Assembly (NCBI GenBank): GCA_037446075.1 | Contig: JBBIJH010000012.1 | Location: 1-32,503 of the forward strand | DNA length: 32,503 nt | Reading direction: 5' to 3' | DNA from: JBBIJH01 sp037446075 | GTDB lineage: Bacteria > Bacteroidota > Ignavibacteria > UBA10030 > JAHEZR01 | In this document: positions 9,623-16,855 of the stretch, piece by piece | How the letters are laid out: the number at the start of each line of letters is the position of its first letter | How positions within the stretch are numbered: the first letter of the stretch is position 1 | Program-made: the position numbers and the translations under genes | The notes under the pieces: model-generated | What the model was told of the DNA's origin: nothing | Database searches by the model: none | The model's input: only the letters and a program-made list of their open reading frames with translations

Positions 9623-11320
9623 ATGAATAAAAGAAATCTTTTTCCGCTGCTCGTCCTTTTTCTTAGTACCCTTGCAGTGATCGGATGTGAGAGAAAGGTT
9701 CAAGTGGAAGAGTTCGATTTGCTGATCAAAGGTGGACGGATCGTTGATGGGACCGGGAACCCATGGTACTACGGAGATCTAGGAATCAAAGGAGAGAAAA
9801 TTCTTGTGATGGGACATCTGAGCGAGTCAGGCTCGAAGAAGGTAATCGACGCAAGTGGGCTGGTCGTCGCGCCTGGCTTCGTCGACATGCTGGGCCAATC
9901 CGAGCTGGCGCTCCTTGTCGATAAGCGAGCGATGAGCAAGATCACACAGGGAATCACGACCGAAGTGACGGGAGAGGGTGAATCCATCGCGCCCGTAAAC
10001 GATCTGATCCTTAAAGACTGGGAACCGGCTCTTCAGAAATACAACCTGAAGGTCGATTGGAAAACACTTGGCGAATACTTTCAGAGACTGGAACGGGACG
10101 GGACCTCGATCAATCTGGCAACATTCATCGGCGCGACGCAGGTTCGCGTCTTTGTCCTCGGCCACGACGATCGGCCTCCGACGGAAGAAGAACTTCAGAA
10201 GATGAAAGCACTAGTTGCTGAAGGGATGAAAGATGGAGCCTTGGGGGTAAGCAGTTCGCTCGTCTACGCACCAGCTTCCTATGCAAAGACGGATGAGCTA
10301 ATTGAGCTTTGCAAAGTGGCGTCCCAGTTTGGGGGGATCTACGCCACTCATATTCGTAACGAAGGAAGCGGGATTTTCCCGGCCCTCGAGGAAGCTATCC
10401 GAATTTCCGAGGAAGCAAAGATTCCCCTGGAGGTTTGGCACTTGAAGGTCGCTGGAAAACCGCAGTGGGGAAGAATGCCCGAGGTCGTCCATTTCCTCGA
10501 GCGGGCACGTACTCGTGGTGTCGATATCACTGCAGATCAATACCCCTACACTGCAGGGGCAACCGGTTTATCTGCGAGCTTGCCTCACTGGGCTCACGAA
10601 GGTGGTGTTGAAAAACTCCTGGAGCGGCTGCGAGACCCTGCTACTCGAAGGAAAATCCGCGAGGATGTCGTTACGTTATCAGAGGCGCAGGAGAACTTCT
10701 ACCGAGGCGCTGGGGGCGCGGAAGGCATTCTGATTACATCTGTGAACAATGAAGCGCTGAAGATATATGAAGGGAAGCGACTCAACGAGATCGCCCGTTT
10801 GCGAAGCGAGGATCCAGTGGAGACATTGTTCAACCTGCTCATCGAGGACAAAGGCCAGGTGGGAGCAATCTATTTCTCACAGAATGAAGAAGACATGAAA
10901 GTCGCGATGAGGCAGCCGTGGGTCAGCGTGAACACGGACTTCAACGCCGCCGCCACCGATGGACCGCTCTCAAGAAGTAAAGTGCATCCAAGGAGCTACG
11001 GCTCTTTCCCGCGGATCCTTGGTCGCTATGTACGGGAACAGAGAATTCTTTCTCTGGAAGAAGCAATCAGAAAAATGACCTCCTTACCTGCCCAGCGCGT
11101 CGGTCTCAGGGATCGCGGTCTCCTCCGGCCAGGGATGTCAGCCGACGTGGTCGTGTTTGACGCTGAGAAAGTGATTGACAACGCTACGTATGAAAATCCC
11201 CATCAATACTCCGATGGAATGCATTACGTGATCGTAAATGGGGAGATTGTGCTTGAGAAAGGAAAGCATACAGGGAGGTTTCCAGGAAAAGCCCTGAGAG
11301 GTCCGGGTTTCACTAGGTAG
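9623..11320 (+). CDS. amidohydrolase of the N-acyl-D-amino-acid deacylase (D-aminoacylase) family, lipoprotein-like; part of the metal site missing
   Basis: A 565-residue amidohydrolase. ATG 9623 has GGGAG 5 bases upstream and opens a lipoprotein-type signal (LAVIGC, Cys22), so two earlier ATGs at 9608 and 9611 are less likely. The D-aminoacylase pattern is clear: LIKGGRIVDGTGNP, THIRNEG (His243), WHLKVAG (His273), DQYPYTAG, the late Asp439 (VNTDF), HPRSYGSFPRILGRYVRE and a C-terminal GLLRPGMSADVVVFD. The normal HxH metal motif after PGF(I/V)D is replaced by MLGQSE (residues 89-94), and the Cys ligand expected in GNCG is replaced (TGEGES). Activity on N-acyl-D-amino acids is therefore not assured. 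It may belong to a divergent subfamily acting on modified peptides released by the neighbouring peptidases; that is inference. Confidence 0.85.
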   Translation: MNKRNLFPLLVLFLSTLAVIGCERKVQVEEFDLLIKGGRIVDGTGNPWYYGDLGIKGEKILVMGHLSESGSKKVIDASGLVVAPGFVDMLGQSELALLVDKRAMSKITQGITTEVTGEGESIAPVNDLILKDWEPALQKYNLKVDWKTLGEYFQRLERDGTSINLATFIGATQVRVFVLGHDDRPPTEEELQKMKALVAEGMKDGALGVSSSLVYAPASYAKTDELIELCKVASQFGGIYATHIRNEGSGIFPALEEAIRISEEAKIPLEVWHLKVAGKPQWGRMPEVVHFLERARTRGVDITADQYPYTAGATGLSASLPHWAHEGGVEKLLERLRDPATRRKIREDVVTLSEAQENFYRGAGGAEGILITSVNNEALKIYEGKRLNEIARLRSEDPVETLFNLLIEDKGQVGAIYFSQNEEDMKVAMRQPWVSVNTDFNAAATDGPLSRSKVHPRSYGSFPRILGRYVREQRILSLEEAIRKMTSLPAQRVGLRDRGLLRPGMSADVVVFDAEKVIDNATYENPHQYSDGMHYVIVNGEIVLEKGKHTGRFPGKALRGPGFTR

Positions 11321-11408
11321 TCGAGGCTAGGAATTGACCTTCTGATGGGAAAGAACAAACCGGGAGCCTCGGCCAGTATCTAACGAGTAAGACGCCTGCA
11401 ATATTCTT

Positions 11409-12086
11409 ATGCCGCTCATTCCAAGAGCCGTCGAAGTCGGATTCAACAGAGCCTTGGATCGAATCGCTCGGACTCGGTTCTTCAGTCGGCTGTCTCCCAA
11501 CCTCGTCTCCACGGTTGGCATTCTAGTCGGGATTGTTCCCGCGTTTCTGTTCGCATACGGGGAGTTTGTGTTGGCTGGAATCTTTATGATCATCAGTGGA
11601 GTTCTTGATATGCTCGACGGGAAAATCGCCCGCGCATCAGGACGGACGACCGTCTTCGGAGCGCTTTACGATGCAACCGTCGATCGCGCCACGGAGCTTG
11701 CTATCTATACTGGTATCGGTGCATACTTTATCCTTCGAAATATGCATCTCACTTCTCTCTTTGTCGTGTTTGCGGCCGGTGGTTCCTGGCTTGTGAGCTA
11801 TGTGCGAGCTCGAGCTGAATCATTTGGTGTTCCGTGTGAAGTTGGTCTTCTTCGCCGGGGAGAACGCTTTTTCTTGCTCTCCGCCGGTGCCATCCTTTCC
11901 TTCGCGCCAGAGCCTTTTCATGAAGCTGCACTCTGGTTTCTCGATGTCGTCAAGCTCAAGACCCCTTATGCTTATCCCCCTATGCCTCTGACGATCTGCA
12001 TCATTCTGATCGCTATCCTTGCTCAGATCACGATTGTGCAGCGGTTGGTTCATGTATGGAAGAGCACGAGACCTAGTGACCTGTAA
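11409..12086 (+). CDS. CDP-alcohol phosphatidyltransferase
   Basis: A 225-residue integral membrane enzyme with a perfect family signature DG(x)2AR(x)8G(x)3D(x)3D: Asp70-Gly71, Ala74-Arg75, Gly84, Asp88 and Asp92. These Asp residues bind the divalent metal and the CDP-linked lipid. Hydrophobic segments flank the motif (about residues 30-66, 95-130, 150-165 and 195-215). The family transfers a phosphatidyl group from CDP-diacylglycerol to an alcohol such as glycerol phosphate, inositol phosphate or serine. The exact acceptor is not readable; the compact form resembles phosphatidylinositol-phosphate or archaetidyl-type synthases as much as PgsA. No good ribosome site precedes ATG 11409. The gene converges on argH with a 70-base gap. 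Confidence 0.9.
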   Translation: MPLIPRAVEVGFNRALDRIARTRFFSRLSPNLVSTVGILVGIVPAFLFAYGEFVLAGIFMIISGVLDMLDGKIARASGRTTVFGALYDATVDRATELAIYTGIGAYFILRNMHLTSLFVVFAAGGSWLVSYVRARAESFGVPCEVGLLRRGERFFLLSAGAILSFAPEPFHEAALWFLDVVKLKTPYAYPPMPLTICIILIAILAQITIVQRLVHVWKSTRPSDL

Positions 12087-12156
12087 GTCCCGCTTGTCTT
12101 GAGTCGGTTACGAGAAAGAGGGTCGGAAGAATGGGGCGATCCCGTCTGAAAAAACC

Positions 12157-13530
12157 TCAGCTTGCAACCCTTCTCTTCCATTGCATGATCTGCTTCTCAA
12201 CCGCCTCGGGTGCAGTGCTGCCCGAGGATTTTTTTTGTCGGAGGCTGAGATGTGGGTCGAGATAGGTGTAGATGTCGGAACGGAAAGCGGAGGAGAATTT
12301 CTGATATCGTTTAAGCGGCAGCTCCGAAAGGCTTATTTCCTTCTCCAGACAGTGCCGAACGATCTGACCTGTGATCCTGTGAGCTTCGCGGAATGGTACG
12401 CCTTTTCTCGCGAGATAATCTGCAATTTCCGTTGCGGTTGAAAAATCCTTTTTCATCTCCTCTTCAAACCTCATCCTGTTAAACTTCGCTTTCAAAAGCA
12501 TCTCCGCAAAGACATTCAAAGACTCTTTCACGGTGTCCGCCGCATCGAACATCGCATGCTTGTCTTCCTGCATATCTCGGTCGTAAGCAAGCGGCAACCC
12601 CTTCATAACTGTGAGGATATTCATGAGGTCGCCGTATACTCTCGCGGTTTTTCCTCGGACGAGTTCTGCAATATCTGGATTCTTCTTCTGAGGCATGATG
12701 CTGCTGCCAGTGGTAAAGCTGTCGTCGATGTCCGCGAAGCCCCATTCTTGCGAGGTCCACAGGATGAGTTCCTCCGCGAGACGGCTAACGTGCATCATCG
12801 AGATAGCACACGAGGAGATGAACTCAGCGACGTAATCACGATCGCTGACAGCATCAACGCTGTTTTCGACGACTCCATCGAAGTGGAGTTGACGGGCCAC
12901 TCTATGTCGATCAATCGGGAACGAAGTCCCTGCCAAGGCAGCCGCGCCGAGCGGCGATTTGTTCAGCCTCCTTCGGCAGTCGGCGAATCGTTCATGGTCG
13001 CGCTCGAACATCGAGACATAGGCAAGGAGGTGATGCGCAAACAGGATCGGCTGGGCACGTTGGAGGTGGGTGTAGCCCGGTATGAGAACTTCTTTGTTTT
13101 TCTCGGCTTGTCTTACAAGAACCCTCTGCAGGTTCCGGATCGCTTTGAGGATAGCATCGATTTGGGAGCGAAGATAGAGGCGTTCGTCAAGAGCGATCTG
13201 GTCATTACGGCTGCGGGCGGTATGAAGCTTACCCCCGAGCTGGCCAAGTTTTTCAATCAGCCTCGACTCGATGGCGAGATGAATGTCTTCCTTGCGCCAC
13301 GAGAGGTCGAGCTTTCCGGCCTCAATCTCTTTCTGGATTTCTTTGAGTGCTTTCGAGATTCGCGCTGCTTCGCTTTTCTTCAAGATACGTTTTGCCCCCA
13401 ACATCTCGACATGGGCAAGGCTCCCGCTGATGTCCTCCCTGAACAACCGTTTGTCAATGTCGATGGAGGATGAGAACTTCAGTGCAATCTCGGCAAGAGG
13501 TTTTCGGAATCGGGAATCCCAGAGGGCCAT
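12157..13530 (-). CDS. argH: argininosuccinate lyase
   Basis: A 457-residue fumarase-superfamily enzyme that splits argininosuccinate into arginine and fumarate, the last step of arginine synthesis, in the cytoplasm. The signature GSSIMPQKKNP is at residues 275-285, TARSRND at 104-110 and GYTHLQRAQP at about 152-161, all typical of ArgH. The start ATG (13528-13530) has only a weak AGG 4 bases upstream. The length is normal. It is on the same strand as argG and argR but separated from argG by an oppositely read GNAT gene, so it probably has its own promoter; a TGAATC/GATTCA dyad lies 62-82 bases upstream. Confidence 0.97.
   Translation of the reverse strand: MALWDSRFRKPLAEIALKFSSSIDIDKRLFREDISGSLAHVEMLGAKRILKKSEAARISKALKEIQKEIEAGKLDLSWRKEDIHLAIESRLIEKLGQLGGKLHTARSRNDQIALDERLYLRSQIDAILKAIRNLQRVLVRQAEKNKEVLIPGYTHLQRAQPILFAHHLLAYVSMFERDHERFADCRRRLNKSPLGAAALAGTSFPIDRHRVARQLHFDGVVENSVDAVSDRDYVAEFISSCAISMMHVSRLAEELILWTSQEWGFADIDDSFTTGSSIMPQKKNPDIAELVRGKTARVYGDLMNILTVMKGLPLAYDRDMQEDKHAMFDAADTVKESLNVFAEMLLKAKFNRMRFEEEMKKDFSTATEIADYLARKGVPFREAHRITGQIVRHCLEKEISLSELPLKRYQKFSSAFRSDIYTYLDPHLSLRQKKSSGSTAPEAVEKQIMQWKRRVAS
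12204..12236 (+). terminator. intrinsic terminator (+ strand) inside the 3' end of argH
   Basis: A perfect 7-base-pair stem CCTCGGG / CCCGAGG (12204-12210 and 12221-12227) with a 10-base loop is followed by eight T (12229-12236). It has the right orientation to stop transcription from the phosphatidyltransferase gene that ends 118 bases upstream. The same bases encode the end of argH on the other strand (SGSTAPEAV). Confidence 0.7.
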
Positions 13531-13591
13531 GACCTAGATGTGGGAAATGAGATGTGTGATCTGGGTTAAAGAACGAAAGGGAGACCTTTGA

Positions 13592-13612
13592 TGAATCCTG
13601 TTGCTTGATTCA
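13592..13612. promoter_or_regulatory. inverted repeat, possible ArgR-type operator between argH and the GNAT gene
   Basis: TGAATC (13592-13597) and GATTCA (13607-13612) form a perfect dyad with a 9-base spacer. TGAAT is the half-site of known ARG boxes, but the spacing is wider than the canonical single box, so it could be two half-boxes or a different operator. It lies between divergent argH and GNAT genes and overlaps the predicted -35 of the latter. Confidence 0.4.
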
Positions 13613-13629
13613 GAAGAATTGATTATACT
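13601..13629 (+). promoter_or_regulatory. possible promoter for the GNAT gene
   Basis: TTGCTT (13601-13606) and TATACT (13624-13629) are separated by 17 bases. Transcription would begin near 13636, about 19 bases before the ATG at 13655. If right, it rules out the in-frame TTG at 13601 as the translation start. Confidence 0.4.
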
Positions 13630-13654
13630 TTGGCCAAATTCATTGATCCGACCT

Positions 13655-14116
13655 ATGGGAACCGTGCTGGAGGAAATCCGATCAAGAGACCTGACGGCCC
13701 AGGAGAAAGAAGCAATCCTCGCTCACGCTGCCGACTTGCATCTTCTCGGCAGCGATGAGATGGTCGATGTCGGATTTGATCTCCTGGCCGAAAAGGAAAC
13801 CGAGGTGAAACACCTCCTTCGCATCAAGTCGGATGGGGCAAGTGCTGGGGTCATCTATGTTTTTCCATTTGGGAGCGTCCACGACCATCTTGAAATGACC
13901 ATCCTTATCCATGAGCCCTTTCGCGGTCGCCACCTCACGTCACAAGCTGTATCCGCCCTCGAGAGTTATCTTGCCTCCAGGTCTAGGAGCCCATTTTCCT
14001 TGTGCGCGGTTGTGAGAGATCACAATCCTCTTCGCAAGGAGCTTACTGCTTTCTTGATTAAGCATGGTTTCCAGTACATACCCGCCCACGGAGCCTTCAT
14101 CAAAAAGATCCGTTAG
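13655..14116 (+). CDS. GNAT-family N-acetyltransferase
   Basis: A protein of 153 residues from ATG 13655 (171 if TTG 13601 is used). The second half matches the GNAT fold: a beta strand EMTILIHEPF, the acetyl-CoA loop FRGRHLTSQAV in place of the usual R/QxxGxG/A, a helix, then LCAVVRDHNPLRKELTAFLI followed by HGF, which resembles the N-x-x-(S/A)-x-x-x-(L/Y)-x-x-x-G-F element of RimJ/RimL-like enzymes. The substrate is unknown. It lies between argG and argH but on the opposite strand, and its stop overlaps the argG stop by 3 bases. A role as a short N-acetylglutamate synthase supporting the ArgJ cycle is possible, but the sequence looks more like a general GNAT. Confidence 0.72.
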   Translation: MGTVLEEIRSRDLTAQEKEAILAHAADLHLLGSDEMVDVGFDLLAEKETEVKHLLRIKSDGASAGVIYVFPFGSVHDHLEMTILIHEPFRGRHLTSQAVSALESYLASRSRSPFSLCAVVRDHNPLRKELTAFLIKHGFQYIPAHGAFIKKIR

Positions 14117-15369
14117 CGCTTCCTTGCCTTCTTAAGCTTCTTAGCTATCCGATGGCCGATCCTGACTTGCCCGTCACGGGTGACGTTGTGGAATGTTTTC
14201 AACGGAAGCCCGTAGATCTTGATGAAGCCTTCGGAGGCGGAATGGTCAAACTGATCCTCCTTGGAGTAGGTCGCAAGCTTTGGATCGTAGAGAGAGTAAG
14301 GCGAAGTTCGACCGGCATTCGATACGCTCCCCTTATATAGCTTTACTCTCACCACTCCTGTCACATTCTTTTGAGTTTCGTTGACGAAAGCATCGAGTGC
14401 TGATTTCAGCGGCGAGAACCAGAGTCCATTATAGATAAGGTTCGCGTACTCCTGGGCCACGTGGTGCTTATACTGGAAAACCGCTTTGTCGAGCACCAGC
14501 CGCTCGAGTTCGGTGTGTGCGAAATGCAAAATCGCGGCTGCCGGGGCCTCATAGACTTCTCTTGATTTAATTCCGACAAGTCGATTCTCGACGAGGTCAA
14601 TGCGGCCGACGGCGTTTGCTCCACCAATCTCATTAAGTCCTTGGATGATTTCTACTCCACTCATTCTCTCACCGTTGAGTCCAATGGGAACTCCTTCCCT
14701 GAACTCGATCTCGACAATCGTCGGGACATCGGGCGCATCTTCCGGGGACACCGTGTGCTGATAAGCGTCAGCTGGTGGCTGCGCCATCGGGTCTTCGAGA
14801 ACTCCGCACTCAATGGCGGTTCCCAAGATGTTCTCATCAATCGAGTAGGGACTGCGTGCAGTAGCAGAAACCGGGATATGGTTCTTCCGCGCGTATTCGA
14901 TCTCCTCCTCACGAGACCTAAATTCCCAGATCCTGAGAGGTGCGATCACCTTCAGCTCCGGAGCTAATGCGGCAATGGCAACTTCGAAGCGTACCTGATC
15001 GTTTCCTTTTCCAGTGCAGCCGTGCGCGACCATCGTTGCTTTCTCGAGCCTTGCGACATCCACCAGCGTTTTTGCAAGGAGTGGGCGACCCAGAGCTGTA
15101 GCCAGTGGATAGGCCTGTTCATAGAGGGCGCTCGCTTTCAACGCGGGGAAAACATAGTTGGCGACAAACTCCGCTGTGAGATCTTTTATGAAAACTTTTC
15201 TTGCCCCGGTTGCATAGGCTTTTCTGTCCAATCCGACGAGTTCCTTTTTCTGCCCGAGGTTGCCGGTTACAGTCAGAATCTCGGCATTGTACTTTTCCAT
15301 CAACCATTTGATCATCACTGATGTGTCAAGTCCCCCGGAATATGCCACAGCTATTTTGGGTCGATTCAC
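14113..15369 (-). CDS. argG: argininosuccinate synthase
   Basis: A 418-residue ATP-dependent ligase that joins citrulline and aspartate to make argininosuccinate. The ATP-binding loop AYSGGLDTS is at residues 9-17, HGCTGKGNDQVRFE follows in the first third, and SPYSIDENILG matches the family. It starts with GTG (15367-15369), supported by GGAGG 6 bases upstream (complement of 15376-15380). It follows argR by 71 bases on the same strand. The length is slightly above the usual 400 because of a Lys/Arg-rich tail (KKLKKARKR). Confidence 0.97.
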   Translation of the reverse strand: MNRPKIAVAYSGGLDTSVMIKWLMEKYNAEILTVTGNLGQKKELVGLDRKAYATGARKVFIKDLTAEFVANYVFPALKASALYEQAYPLATALGRPLLAKTLVDVARLEKATMVAHGCTGKGNDQVRFEVAIAALAPELKVIAPLRIWEFRSREEEIEYARKNHIPVSATARSPYSIDENILGTAIECGVLEDPMAQPPADAYQHTVSPEDAPDVPTIVEIEFREGVPIGLNGERMSGVEIIQGLNEIGGANAVGRIDLVENRLVGIKSREVYEAPAAAILHFAHTELERLVLDKAVFQYKHHVAQEYANLIYNGLWFSPLKSALDAFVNETQKNVTGVVRVKLYKGSVSNAGRTSPYSLYDPKLATYSKEDQFDHSASEGFIKIYGLPLKTFHNVTRDGQVRIGHRIAKKLKKARKR

Positions 15370-15440
15370 CTTCTACCTCCGCTGCTTCGCTCTGATTGTA
15401 CCAATTCTGTCACAGATTATGGATTGACGCAGATTCCTGG

Positions 15441-15905
15441 TTAGTGAGTACTGACTTCCTGCTTCGATGTTATGACGTCCTTAATGAACTTGAGGAGTGA
15501 TTCTGTTTTTTTGATGGACACTGGCGTGATGAAAATCGTGTTGTCGCCTGCAATCGTGCCGAGGATATCAGGATGATGGAGGGAGTCGATAAACTCTGCC
15601 ACTCCTGACGCGAAGCCAGAAAGCGTTTTGATAACGATCATCGATTCGTTCGAACTAATGCTCTCCACTTCATACCCAATGAACGATCCGAGTTTACGTT
15701 CTTGCTCCTCCTTGTGGAGAGTGTACCGAGCCCTGCCTTCCGTGTGCACTCGGATAACGCCCAGCTCTCTTAGGTCTCGCGAGAGTGTAGCCTGCGTCAC
15801 CTCAAATCCTGCTTTTCGCAGCTCCTCACAGAGTTCTTCTTGGCTGCTCACGGCCTTCTGCGCGATAATCTCCTTGATCGCGAAGTGTCGACTTAACTTC
15901 TTCAT
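15441..15905 (-). CDS. argR: arginine repressor ArgR/AhrC
   Basis: A 154-residue repressor of normal length. The N-terminal winged helix-turn-helix (SSQEELCEELRKAGF.. VTQATLSRDLRELG) binds ARG boxes; the C-terminal domain has the arginine-binding and hexamer segment GTIAGDNTIFIT. With arginine bound it represses arginine synthesis and can activate catabolic genes. Its place inside the operon, between argB and argG, suggests that it is controlled with the genes it governs. Start ATG (15903-15905) has no strong ribosome site. Confidence 0.96.
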   Translation of the reverse strand: MKKLSRHFAIKEIIAQKAVSSQEELCEELRKAGFEVTQATLSRDLRELGVIRVHTEGRARYTLHKEEQERKLGSFIGYEVESISSNESMIVIKTLSGFASGVAEFIDSLHHPDILGTIAGDNTIFITPVSIKKTESLLKFIKDVITSKQEVSTH

Positions 15906-15949
15906 GATGGCAGCTGCATCCTCTGGCGTATGGAGACTCCGATCATGCG

Positions 15950-16819
15950 CTAGATTCTAGATTCGACCGAGGAGGGAACTAGCTCCGTCCCTATTCCTTC
16001 GTCGGTGAAGATTTCAAGAAGGAGAGAATGAGCAACGCGTCCATCGATGATGTGGACTTTGTTCACACCAGCGTCGAGCGCCTTGAATGCAGAATTGACC
16101 TTCGGTATCATTCCGCCATTAATCCGGCCGCATGCGATGAGCGCCTTGGTCTGCCGTTCGTCCAGGCTCGGTAGGAGCTTTCCATCTACAAGCACTCCTT
16201 CGACATCGCTGAGGTAAACGAGTTTTTCAGCTTTCAGCGCTGCTGCAATTTCTCCAGCGGCGACGTCGGCGTTGATGTTATACAGTTCTCGGCTATCGCC
16301 AACACCCGTCGGTGCAACGACGGGCAAGAAACTATTGGTGAGCAATAGCGTCAGGGCCCCCGTGTGAATCCTTGTAATTTCCCCTACAAGCCCGACGTCC
16401 TGTCCATTCTGATCAAAACGTTTTGCGCGGATGAGGTCTCCATCTACACCGCAAAGTCCAACTGCATTACCGCCGCTCTCATTAATACGCGCAACAATTT
16501 CCTTGTTGATTTTGCCAGCGAGGACCATCTGGACGACTTCAAGAGTTTGCTCGTCCGTATAACGCTGCCCGTTAACGAATCGGGTCTCGATCCCCAAGCG
16601 GTTCAGCATGTCAGTAATTTCTTTACCACCGCCATGCACAATGACGAGTTTGACACCGATCTTCGTCAGAAGGGTAACGTCCTTTGCAAACATGGATTTC
16701 AGTTTCTCGTCGGTCATCGCAGCGCCCCCGTACTTGATTACGAATGTCTTGTTCTCATATCGCTGAATCCACGGGAGTGCTTCGACCAGCACTTCCTCTT
16801 TTGATCGAGAAAAAACCAC
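15950..16819 (-). CDS. argB: acetylglutamate kinase
   Basis: A 289-residue amino-acid kinase that phosphorylates N-acetylglutamate. KYGGAAM (phosphate-binding Lys), HGGGKEI, the INADVAAGEIAAAL segment and the end EIFTDEGIGTEL are all typical. The 25-residue helix before the first strand (EEVLVEALPWIQRYENKT) is the feature of arginine-inhibited ArgB enzymes, so feedback control by arginine is likely by homology. The start is GTG (16817-16819), with AAAGGA about 6-8 bases upstream. It stands between argJ (36-base gap) and argR (44-base gap). Confidence 0.97.
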   Translation of the reverse strand: MVFSRSKEEVLVEALPWIQRYENKTFVIKYGGAAMTDEKLKSMFAKDVTLLTKIGVKLVIVHGGGKEITDMLNRLGIETRFVNGQRYTDEQTLEVVQMVLAGKINKEIVARINESGGNAVGLCGVDGDLIRAKRFDQNGQDVGLVGEITRIHTGALTLLLTNSFLPVVAPTGVGDSRELYNINADVAAGEIAAALKAEKLVYLSDVEGVLVDGKLLPSLDERQTKALIACGRINGGMIPKVNSAFKALDAGVNKVHIIDGRVAHSLLLEIFTDEGIGTELVPSSVESRI

Positions 16820-16855
16820 AGGATTTCCTTTCAGCTAGTCCTGAGAGAGACGCTA

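Noticed and set aside
12556..13473. A 305-codon open frame on the + strand
   Set aside because: It lies wholly antisense to argH, whose motifs are complete; no family features are seen in the + frame.
13591..13608. Start ATG at 13591 with a good AAGGGAG site
   Set aside because: It encodes only five codons before a stop and is not in frame with the GNAT gene; it probably overlaps an operator by chance.
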